A DNA stretch of 64,000 nt, taken from Diadema setosum. Its lineage: Eukaryota; Echinodermata; Echinoidea; Diadematoida; Diadematidae. The notes beneath the pieces are model-generated. The model saw nothing but the letters and a program-made list of their open reading frames with translations. It searched no databases and was not told the origin of the DNA. Position numbers and translations under genes: made by a program. The stretch lies in the NCBI GenBank assembly GCA_033980235.1, contig CM067077.1, forward strand, positions 1,113,501 to 1,177,500, read 5' to 3'. This document shows, piece by piece, positions 10,271-20,545 of this stretch (positions are counted from its first letter, which is position 1; each line of letters opens with the position of its first letter).

Positions 10271-10959
10271 ATTGGTCACTACATATAAAGGTATATTTTT
10301 GAAGTTATGGTCAAAAGAAGCAACAATTTTCTTATTATTCTCTTTATTTTTCTTGACCTTTAATCGCAAATATCTCCATTTGGCAAATATGGACTTATCG
10401 GTTTTTCAAACTCATATATATTATACATCGCTGTATATATATATTTTTTCAAATCTCAGCAAGGACTAATGTTGACATAAACACAAGATTGTAAAGGAAT
10501 ACAGAGCACGTTGCATTCGATTGTTTGGAAGAGCGTGCTTAGACTTTGCAGGCCGGCGCAACCTTGCCCCCCCCCCCTCAACTTTTTTTTTCATAATACA
10601 TAAAGGGTCTAACTACTTGTGACCCCCCCCCCCCTCTTATTTTCTATATTTTACTTTTGTGGCAGTAATACGGAAGTTATACTCGAGGGTGTTTTTTTTT
10701 TTATTGCTTGTCAGCTGAAGAAACCCGGAAGTGGCACCAGAAAATAATCCATTGCGCTGAAGACGTTTTTTTTTTTCTTTTTTTTTTGGGGGGGGGGGGG
10801 GCTTGTCAGCTCATGAAACCCGGGAGTGGCACCAGAAATAAACTGCCCCCTCCCCCACTTTCACAAACGCGGTGCTGGTAGTGTTATACCATGTTCATGA
10901 ATGAATGGTGTGCCACGTGGTCATAGATTTGTCGTTGTTGTTGTTGTTGTTATTGTTAT
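10271..10959. repeat. Tandem segmental duplication, copy B (689 bp)
   Basis: Second copy of 9571-10260. Differences are mostly homopolymer lengths, plus a 5-bp loss in the MITE end (GTTTTTCAAACTC instead of GTTTTTGCAAACAAACTC) near 10402. The first part is a truncated third MITE copy (10271-10413). High identity implies a recent duplication, or an assembly artefact. Confidence 0.92.
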
Positions 10960-11008
10960 TGTTGCTGTTTCGGGAGAGCAATGCAACCAAAAATGACGTA
11001 GGGATATT

Positions 11009-11046
11009 GTGTGTGTGTGGGTGTGTGTGTGTGTGTGCGCGCGCGC
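11009..11046. repeat. (GT)n then (GC)n microsatellite
   Basis: GT units ending in GCGCGCGCGC, a potential Z-DNA tract. Confidence 0.9.
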
Positions 11047-12613
11047 ATGGATTTTCGTGATACGTCTTGAAACGGCGTGGTATCTAATTCGTGAATTTGA
11101 TTAGTCATAATCAACATAATAGATGCAGTAACTATTTTAGGTTGAATGTAGGTATAGATATGAATTTGTATCATAAGACATAAAAACGACAACAAACATG
11201 AAAAACAAAGTCTGGGTTGCGATAGAGTTTTATTGTTCAACAATGACACTTTTATTTACAGTCTTCTTCCTTATTCAAGGCAAAAATAAGAAAACCGGAA
11301 CACACTTTGAAAAAATTCTTAGGGACATTCCTTGACAACTGCTTTTAAAAGAATTATCGATGGATTCTCCAAGAACTTAGGGAACAGAATATTACAAGAA
11401 AACTTATTTACATCATCATCCACTACTACTCAGTATCAACATAATCTCATGTTACGTACAGTGCATTTTGGTAAATGGAGCACAGATCTTGCATCAGTAA
11501 GGTCAAACGCAATGTTCTAAGTTGTTGAAGCTTTCATTTATCAACGCTACCAGGATGACGTCAGGATGACATCATATCACAACGTCATGCTCTGCTGCGT
11601 TCTGTGGCATGGAGATACTGAGTATCATCAGATGTTCTTTTTTTTTTCTATACAAAACTCTATGGCAGTCATTGCTTTTAACACAAGCCGCATTCTAAAC
11701 GAGAAGGAATGTTATTCAAAACTCAAAACTTACATCTTGACGAAATACTTGGGTCTGAATTTTAATCCCCAGCCTTCAAATAAATTTCGTTTGGATGAAA
11801 GGACAATCATTTCTGGTTAAATACAAACATTTCAAGTTAGTTGAGCCATTTGATGTCAATGAAATCTTACACGTCTATTCCCGCTGGATTATCCATCTTT
11901 ATGCAGTCAAAATGGTGAGATCTTTAAGCCCTGTATCAAATGTTTCATTCTGTGTTCATCCTTGCGTTTGAAAACATGTTCATACGTGAACACATACGTG
12001 ATATCTGTCCTAAAACATTAAGTCAGATCTAAATGCTTATTGACCTGAGCTCCAGTGGTATATCTTTAAACAGAGAGAATTCTTAAGATATTCACGATGT
12101 CTTCATGCCTGAGGTATTGAGTAGATAAAGTGATTTTTGGACAAGGAAAGGATCAATCGATAAGTAGGATTCGATGTCTCATCTCGTTTCAATCTCTAAT
12201 AGATTGTATTGGGAAAAAAAGAACTTGCGAAAGGCCGTCTTATTTGAATTCACTTCAGGCTATCTGATCTTTCTATGGATGCTTGCTATTGCTCTGCTTC
12301 TATAGGTGCTACAAAGAACGTTAACCAAAATCGATATTAACAATGATTAAACCGCCCCGGGAGTGGGAAAAAATCACGTTTTTTTCAAAATGTAGTCACG
12401 ACGTAAAACGATGAAAATTGTAACTCGTTCTGTTTACTCTGTTTCCGATCGATAAGAGCGTGGCGGTTGACCAGTCGGAGAACATAGGCGGCGGCCAAAT
12501 CTGAATACTGGGTACATCAATCTCATAGGCTGAAACAATAAATCAAGGAGTATTATTCACTGTACCAAGATAGTGCTTGCTTTAAATGCAAAGCTTTTTG
12601 GTCAAAACTGTAT
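11047..12613. other. No gene seen, downstream of the peptide exon's polyA signal
   Basis: The 62- and 84-codon plus-strand frames at 11332-11820 have no splice or family support. The rest is plain AT-rich DNA. Confidence 0.5.
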
Positions 12614-12619
12614 TTTAAT
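12614..12619 (-). promoter_or_regulatory. Candidate polyadenylation signal ATTAAA for the peptide exon
   Basis: ATTAAA on the minus strand about 160 bases beyond the TAA at 12777. The intervening DNA has no further open frame and would be the 3' UTR. ATTAAA is the commonest variant of AATAAA. The hexamer is common in AT-rich DNA, so position alone supports it. Confidence 0.35.
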
Positions 12620-12776
12620 GGCAATATAAACATAGGATTGCAGTGTTCGTTCACTAAACTCTAACAGGATCAAAATGATCTAGAACCGTTGTAAGGAAAG
12701 GCTACACCGTCGAGGAACAAAAGATACACAAACGGAAAAGGGGAAAAGATGACAGAGTTCTTGCTTGCATGCTTGT

Positions 12777-13010
12777 TTAATTACATCTGAGTCCACCACC
12801 GCGGCCCTTCCAAATGTCATTGATGCAGATTTTCCTGGTTGGACGGCGCCCTCTCTTGGTGAAGTCGTCGTTGCTGAGGAGTTTTTCGGCACCCTCGTCT
12901 AGCGTGGCCAGTTCCTCGTTCAAATCTACTGGTTGGTTTAGTTTCAACCTTCTGATGATCGCCCACAATCGCTCCGATACCAAGTCCCGCATACTTTGAT
13001 GATCTAATTT
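12777..13010 (-). CDS. Terminal coding exon of a putative secreted peptide-hormone precursor (somatostatin-like C-terminal peptide)
   Basis: On the minus strand a pyrimidine-rich tract ending in TTTTGCAG (13018-13011) is followed by 77 codons and a TAA at 12779-12777. The exon begins in phase 0. Residues 1-50 look like a helical acidic/basic spacer (LVSERLWAIIRRLK, then DLNEELATLDEGAEKLL). Residues 52-60 hold clustered basic sites (KR, RR, RK) typical of prohormone-convertase cleavage. The end is ICINDIWKGRGGGLRCN, with C62 and C76 free to form a 13-residue loop. C62, N64, W67 and K68 have the same spacing as C-x-N-x-x-W-K in somatostatin, and somatostatin also lies at the C-terminus of its precursor behind basic residues. 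The vertebrate somatostatin gene likewise has one intron splitting signal peptide from hormone. Differences: the loop is longer (13 versus 10 residues) and the tail GRGGGLRCN is unlike the family. A secreted-peptide role is inferred; the exact family is uncertain. Other cyclic-peptide families such as MCH were considered and fit less well. Confidence 0.6.
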   Translation of the reverse strand, partial: KLDHQSMRDLVSERLWAIIRRLKLNQPVDLNEELATLDEGAEKLLSNDDFTKRGRRPTRKICINDIWKGRGGGLRCN

Positions 13011-14573
13011 CTGCAAAAGGAGATAACAAGACAAAAGAATTCAAGGTTACACCAGTTTCGCCTCACCTACATAGATAACATGCCTTAATGCAGAACCCCC
13101 AAATAAATAAATACATATAAAAAAAAGAACAACTCCTAACCTTCATTTAGACGTGAATGCCGATCTGCTTTGTGACATGAATTGCAAATTCGATTTGATT
13201 GCCTTGATATTTAGCAATGAGTTCCATTTGAGACTGTAAACCTGTATTCAAACCAAAGTGAACAATATCGTAGTCCATGTAGCACAACTCAATTTTCCAT
13301 GACTTCGGTGTATCATATTGCAAGATGATTTTTGTCCTCAGCAATTGCATGGACCTACAAGGTCCATGGTACCTGTGACATTTTCCTTAAGTGCCTTGCA
13401 TCTTAGCTTTATAAGAAGTCCTCCTAGCCCAGTTCACTGGGGTTTTATTCCTTTATATCACCAACACGCTGTCTAAAGGACTGCTAAATTCACGCAAAAA
13501 TAACATCTGACATTTACGACATGGCAATGTGGCATACACACACCATCACGAACATGGCGTGAGGAATGGAAGTAGTTTGAGTGACGATAATAAAAATGTA
13601 AAAGAAATTTTGAAGGAAAGGGAAATGCCACTGATGGTTTAAATAGTCTGGACTAACAATGATTGAAATGACGTCATACAACTGTGTTGAAAATCCATGT
13701 TAACCAAATAGCGCCCGAAGAATTATGAGTGTAGGACTTGTACAGTTATGTGTCATATTCTAAATCGAATGACAAAACAAGGAGGATCTTCCCTGTTGTA
13801 AGACGTATTAGCACATTTCTTACATTTTGCCCTTCTCAATATGATTTTAGCAGGAAATGCGTCATTCAGTGGTACAAAAAGGAAGCTAAATGCAGGCTGC
13901 CACGACATAAAAGTAAAATGTCACTTTAATTCAACATAATCTTCTTCAATCTAATGCAGATTTACTTGTTGCAAAATCAGGACAAACAACTTCGTATACA
14001 CTCAGGAGACCATTGTAATGGAGGATATTATGGGAATAGTGTCTTCTATTTCACCACCTGCAACTAAGATTTCCAAAAAAGACAGGGGTGACTTCGCCCA
14101 CTATTGTTTGTAACTCGATATAAACACACAAGCCGAGAGAAAAAAAAAAAAGCGTAATAGCGCGGAGACATGGCAGTGCGCGATATAGTACGAATTGATG
14201 TACACCTTGCAATGAACATAATGCAATTCAACCCCTTGTGTAATATACTCCTACACATCTCTCAAGCTTTTGATGCGGATCATTGCAGAAAACTGATTTT
14301 GATCTATTTTGATTTTTGTTTTTAAGTCGAGAATGCGTCGTAATTAGATTATACGCTTGTTACATTCATTTTGCGTCGGTATAGTAGTGTGCAATAATAA
14401 GTTGACACTGACTACGGTGCAATGATCTATTCAAAGACACCATACTACAAGAAAACGAGATGTGTATCGCAGTAAATATCATGTAGCTGTCACTTAACTG
14501 TTCTCACCTTGTCAAACATTATTGCACGTTGACTAGATAATCGCAAATACCTACTTCTTTCTACAATAGGCAC
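13011..14573. other. DNA upstream of the peptide exon, probably intronic
   Basis: Begins with the acceptor (pyrimidine tract then CAG on the minus strand). A 67-codon minus-strand frame at 13147-13350 looks protein-like but ends in a stop, has no recognised domain, and starts inside a palindrome (13348-13368). No other exon was recognised. Confidence 0.45.
13348..13368. repeat. Short palindrome CATGGACCTAC..., copy 1
   Basis: CATGGACCTAC followed by AAGGTCCATG, an almost perfect 21-bp palindrome. A near-identical palindrome occurs at 29772-29794. Confidence 0.7.
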
Positions 14574-14576
<3 letters not shown>

Positions 14577-14625
<49 letters not shown>

Positions 14626-14685
14626 GTTATTATTATTATTGTTATTATTACTATTATTATCATTATTATTATCATTGTTATTGTC
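14577..14685. repeat. (ATT)n microsatellite, degenerating at the right
   Basis: About 35 ATT units with GTT, ACT and ATC variants on the right side. Poly-Ile, poly-Asn and poly-Leu frames derive from it. Confidence 0.95.
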
Positions 14686-14732
14686 ATTCTTTATTTGGCC
14701 ATATAATTGCGATATACAGTACAATATCATGA

Positions 14733-14792
14733 AACATACATACATACATACATACATACAGGGGTATACATGTATACCCCAATACATGTATT
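14733..14792. repeat. (ACAT)n run followed by two perfect palindromes
   Basis: Six ACAT-type units, then GGGGTATACATGTATACCCC (14761-14780), a perfect 20-bp palindrome, then AATACATGTATT (14781-14792), a perfect 12-bp palindrome. Confidence 0.9.
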
Positions 14793-17165
14793 GCTGGTTA
14801 TCAAGCTTATTTTTTCCCGAGAAACAGTAAAGAAATTGAATCCGCATAATTGTAAAATGAAGAAAGAAATTATGCTGTCACCATGGCTGTTTATCTTATC
14901 AAATGCATTAGTAACAGTAGGGAAATGAAATGATATGTGTATGCAATAATAATGAGCTTTCATAGCTAATCATACACCATATGAGGGAGGGGGATGGTGC
15001 TAGAGGTAGACGGGGAAGGTTTGGTAAGTAATCCCTGCTCCACGGGCGAACGACGATTGGATCACTTGGGAACTCAGAATCAGAAGATTATATAGGCGCG
15101 CTTGGCTTGCGCTGGTCTCGACAAACGCGTTTTCTTGGCTACAGTTCGTTATTCCGAACGTTGATAAATCCCCATAGAAAGATTCGTAATTCTGAAAGGT
15201 TCGTCAGTTGTGTGTGTTTTTTTCTTTTTCATTGCCAGATTATTTTCGTAATTCTGGTACGCAGACAGTTGTTCTTTATTTCAAGCTTGACTCACTAAAA
15301 CATGTGACAGGTATTCGTTCCGTCCATCACGAAAGACCAGCCCCCCTCCATTCAATCTGTGCTGTCAATCGCCATGTCATCTTGGTAGTATCCTCAATCC
15401 CGATTTCATCGATTATGATCCTTTGCAAGTTAGAATAATGTTATAAGAGTGACATCCATATGGACCTTAAAATTTCAGATTAATTGGTAATTACGATAAT
15501 TGTTTTTTTTTTTTTAATCGCCCGGCTGAAAATGATATGGATTGAAAGATTTCATCAAGGCACAAATACAGATTAAGAAAAACTGAATGTGCTAGCAGTG
15601 GAAAGAGAAAGAAATTCGAAGAAAAGGGAGAACGAGAGAGAAAAAAGGAGTAAAAAAAAAAGAAGAAGGAGAGCGCGATTGTTTGTAGCTTGCTAAACAC
15701 GAACCGTCGTTGCGCTAGTGGACAAACTAATTTATCAACATTACACGTGGCTCAGCCAAACACGAATACACTCATGGGTACCATCAATATGTAGTACATC
15801 AATTCCAGCGCCTGAACCTATCGGAAGATGCAACCCTGACTACGACCTCAGAATTCGGATTATGATAGTGGGGGGCAGAAATTGACGGCGAATTCTTCAA
15901 CAGCCCCAGCCTCCAAGAACACAGCCAGGATGGAAAATTACGAGTTCGCTTGATTTCCCGGTGGAGTCCGAAATTGTTTCAATTTTGGGTTCTCATGTCC
16001 AGCGCCAACCCATATCATTTGTTCAATTTCCATGGTCTCTCAAGAGTCTATCTCTATTTCTTTCTCTCCCTCTCTCTTCCTGTCTATCTACTTTATCTCT
16101 CCCATCGTCTATAAAAATGAATATTCTCATACGAAAGAAAGACTCATACGAAAGAATGAATATTTATCTACCTACTCTCCTATACTCTCTGTGGTTTTAG
16201 TTATCTTTACTTCTTTCACTACACCTTCTCTCTCCATCTTCTTCCATCTATCTTTTTTTTTCTCTCTTTTCATCGAATTCTCACCTATTTTCCCAGTCTA
16301 TGGGACTATTAATCTTGTCCCCCTTCTTTTGAATATAATACTGCTCATCTCAGACTCTGCTTCTTGAAACTAAAAAGCAAAGCACAAGGTATATATACAT
16401 GTTTTGTCCTGTTGTTGCGAAGTTAGAGATATTTAAGACATGAGTGTTTTCCAAATTCTACTCATTACTGTCCTCCTAGTCGATCAAGTTTTGATCGACA
16501 TGCCGTGACGAGAGAATACTATGGGGAAAAGCGAACATGTCATTAACGTTATTAGCGCTCAGTGGAAGGATTGTAGTCCAGTGGCTATCACCATCAAGAA
16601 GCAACGCCAAGAACTAAATGCAGGTCATGTGGCAAACCAAACGCATGATTCGAGGTAATAAGGTGGAAATCAGGGGTGTGATGTGAGTGTAATCTGATGA
16701 GACAAACGGAGCGTGATCCGTCAAAACCACAGCTTCGCTTCTACCTCACTTGTTTCATCTCAGATGCTTGAAAACCTCCGCCTTATACAGTGTCGCAGAA
16801 ATTTTACAAAACTATTTTTAGAGTTTGACAATCTGGTTCATTCATGATGCAGTAGTTTTTGTGAATCAGACAATACAAGAAATTTAGAGAATCCTTGACT
16901 GGCCCTACGTCAGTAACTTGTTTTTTTTTTTTTTTCTAAAAATATTAAACATCTTTCATCTTTATCTACAGAGTTCGGATGCACCAAGTAATGAAGTTTA
17001 GAATCAGGAACTTTTGTCCTTTAACCCGTTCCCTTTGAGAGTCTAAAGTGCTCACAGACCTCACAAACGATACATCAGCTTCCAGCAAGCAATGGACTTT
17101 GAATAGAATGCCGATTTTAGGACCTTTGGAGTACTACTCACTCAATTTCCAGCATTCAGCAGAGG
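14793..17165. other. No gene seen; purine and pyrimidine tracts
   Basis: 15595-15690 is purine-rich; 16035-16110 and 16180-16275 are C/T-rich and give Ser/Leu/Phe-rich frames. No supported exon. Confidence 0.5.
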
Positions 17166-17330
17166 AAAAGGTGTGGCTATATGGATAAGATAACGGAATC
17201 CCAGTCGTGAGGTTAGTGGTTCAAATCCCTTGTCGGTGGAAGTTGTGTACCCAGACAAGGCTCTTTGCTTTCTCTTAAAGCATTTTAAGTGCTTTCTTGG
17301 TAACCACGTAAAAGGTCCAAACACAGACTG
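17166..17330 (+). mobile_element. tRNA-derived SINE-like sequence
   Basis: An A-box-like TGGCTATATGG at 17174-17184 and a perfect B-box GGTTCAAATCC at 17218-17228, 33 bases apart as in tRNA genes. The bases 5' of the A box do not pair as an acceptor stem with those after the T arm, so it is not an intact tRNA. A non-tRNA body follows. The 60-codon minus frame across it is incidental. Confidence 0.55.
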
Positions 17331-20300
17331 ATCAGTTCATTCAAAATGAATGAATACACGCATTTCTGTGGTCAGTCAAGTCAAATGATTAAAGTTTCAA
17401 ATAAAGGATCATAATTCATTCATTGTATCACCATTCTTTTATACACAGATATGGTCGCTGCTGCCTTTATACAGAACATTAAGATTAATTTTCATGAAAA
17501 ATAAGATATGGAAAATATATTTTACTCTAGCTACATGATGTCTCTCAATTTATGAATGTTTATTTCAAACAATATTGGAATGAATTCAGCCAGCAAAAAT
17601 GTTGATGACGAAGCCGTATTTACAATCGCATTGTGTGTGCATGTAACTTTGTATAGACAAGTGTACTGTGTCTCAGCAAAAGATTACAGATAATAAGGAG
17701 AGAAAATACTTGCGTGTCTCCAAGCCCGACTCTTACTGGGTAAAGAGACATGGTTAGAATTAGACATAGCAATCAAGTACAAGTTGAAGAAACTTACTTT
17801 CCATTAGCTGAAAGTCTGTTGAGTTTTATGATCATGTTTAAGTTCAAACACAATTTTTGAATCACTATTGCTTTGCACTTGTGTGCAACCAGCTAGAATT
17901 ACATCACTTTGTATAATCGCGGCTTGCAAGTACCTCACGTTCCGGACAACCCTTGTATCGCTAACGAATGTGAGGACTGAACATTATGGAGATTTGAAGA
18001 AGAAATAAGATATGAATTTAAAAAAAAAAATCTTAAATTCAGGTTGAGACGTTCATCTACGTCAACATGCTTGAGAGTGTAATGTGATACCTTCCGAATA
18101 GCCCGCGGTTTATGAAACACGGTCTCATACCAAATTGTCCCGCGATTCCACGGGCGTGAGCACCAATAAGGACGTCTTTAATTGTCGGACACATGACTGT
18201 GGCGCACTGACAAATTAAAGATTAGGAGCAGAATGAAATATCATATCAGGCATGCGCAGTCCAGGGCAAGCTGATACAGACAGACGATGGCTGGTGCGTA
18301 TCAGATGGAGCAAATGGCTAGGGGGCAGCTATTTAGTGCAGGAATCATTTTTCTCTAAAGTTTTCTGAAATTGATCGCATTACAACCCTTGATGCCACGC
18401 AGGCAAGGCGGTTTCCTGGAGACCTCCTTACTAGTCCATGCTTTTATGCCTCGTCCTGTGTGCATTAAGAGCCCTAGGCAGTCCTGGCTCAGTTGGAATC
18501 TCGAAGTTCGACGGAGTGATATTTCAGTACATGAGAAGATTTCCCCCGCCCCAACCAAACACATCTTCATTTTCTCTCATTCTATGTCATCATCTGAACA
18601 ACCTATACCATAAGTTGTGCATCACTTCCGTGTGTTGTTTTTTTTTTTTCTGTTTGTTTGTGTTTGCGTGCTTGGCAAACTAAACTAATAGTTTGTTTGG
18701 TAATGATGTTAACAGTTTCTTTGGTCACAGCCCGAGAGACATGTTTTTGATGGGTATACCCTGCGAGGTTAGATAGAAACGATGCCTTGGTTGCAAGGAC
18801 ACAACGGCTTAATTGAACATCAACAATGTCAACATCGTGTCATTCCAGCGGGCACTTAACTTGCACATGCAATTTTACCCAAAACCTCCCCGGCGTTTTG
18901 TTGCGCGCCAGTAAACATTGGGCAAGAAATATAAACATCATAACCCAAATCGACAAATTACGAAAACATTCTATGTATTGTTCTAATGTTAAGTAATGTT
19001 TGCTGATATAATTGTTCTTTTCTGGGGGGGGGGGTCGAAAGTATGAGGATCCATGGTACATTTCACCACGCGTTTTTATTAAAGTGTTGGCACATTTCAC
19101 TTTTGATTTCTACACCTGCCATGTCCAGTTTGTCTGTATAGCATACACCACAGGATTGTCTCCTAGAATATGATCGATCGTCTACGTCTTCTGGTCCTTT
19201 TATTTTGTCAAAGTTTTGTCCGATGAAGGAACAAATCTACGATATATTACTCTGCCTCTTTCTGATGCCCCCATGAAGAAAAAGATATCTGAAACTCAAC
19301 AGAAATCGTACCAAAATGCCTAGAAACGTGGTACTAGCAGAAAAAAAAAATGTGAAAAGAATAAATGGTATCATACAAGCAATATAGTATCACATAAGAG
19401 GTCAAAACGAGATACCTTGGAGATTTCTAAATTTTGTTCTCTGTTTTGTGGTTTTTATGAACAATCTGAACGGACGTCGACAATTATATAAATATGGAAA
19501 GATCTCTGTGTTTGTAATGCCGTGGAAAATCCTGAACCCTGCATTTTTATAAGGAAAGGAGGAATGCCGCATGAAATTTCCAATTACTTTAATTAACGTT
19601 GGATTACTTCCCAGAATTTCAATTAAAAGAGTCTTAGCTATATAGCACCGAACATTGAGAAGAGGTCAACCAGGATTCCCTATTGCTGTAAAGCATGCAG
19701 CTCTTTCGATATAACCCCATTTATAGATATGATGACACAGTTTAAAACAGACAACAACAACAACAGCAACAAAACTGGGGTACGAAGACTTGACCCAAAG
19801 CAATGCTGAAGACTTGTCGGATTAAGATATAGCGGTATGTCTGCAACATGGACGTTTCAAATAACACCAAGCATCGAGGGCACGTTCTCAACGAGCTGCA
19901 TTCTTGGTTGAAATATTCTTTTCCTAATTCCCTGTAGATGCGATCACATGGTCTCATATTCTTAATACATAAATCGTTCGCTCTTTTGGAATGATACTGA
20001 CTTCTTTCATACCTGTAAAACAATTAGGTAAAAAAAATTGTATTCTAATGTATTCAATGTAAATTCCACAGAACTCTTTGAAAAAAAAATCGAGACACTA
20101 TGCAATGATACTTGGAATCATTGTCGTAAATATGATGACAATCTTAGTCACTTTTTTCCCAATAAAGTACTGTATAATATTTCTTAAAGCCGTTCAGTTT
20201 TTTTTTAATGTAACCATTATTAGTACTTTTATTTATCATCCTGATCACGTTATCCCCATCAACGTTTAAGATTATGATGTCACCAATTAAAAAAATAAAG

Positions 20301-20453
20301 TGATGACCAGGGTGATGATGATAGAGTAAGGAAATGATTACCCAGGACACCCTGTTCAGCACGGGCACTTTCTTTTTCAGAAAACCTAGACAATATTTAC
20401 TGCCCCATTGATACCATTAATTTCCTTTACACCAGTGGGTAAAGGAGGATATC
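17331..20453. other. No gene seen
   Basis: Plain AT-rich DNA with poly-T at 18641-18650, poly-G at 19023-19032 and CAA-type units near 19750-19770. Frames at 18355-18683, 18840-19100 and 19742-20023 show no domains. Confidence 0.5.
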
Positions 20454-20459
20454 GTGGGT

Positions 20460-20545
20460 AAAATATCTAGTCCATCGAAGAAGACTCGAACCTATGATCT
20501 CTTTATCTCGTTCCTGAGACCAGAGTATTACTTCTTGATCACACC
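20460..20545 (-). mobile_element. Degenerate tRNA-derived SINE-like head
   Basis: On the minus strand, A-box-like TGATCAAGAAG (20539-20529) and B-box GGTTCGAGTCT (20492-20482) are 36 bases apart. An acceptor stem cannot be formed, so it is a tRNA-derived fragment rather than a functional tRNA. Confidence 0.4.

Noticed and set aside
13147..13350. 67-codon minus-strand frame just upstream of the peptide exon
   Set aside because: Starts at the edge of a palindrome, ends in a stop before the acceptor and matches no known family; length is expected by chance here.
17166..17240. Possible functional tRNA gene
   Set aside because: A and B boxes are present but no acceptor stem can be formed; read as a tRNA-derived SINE.
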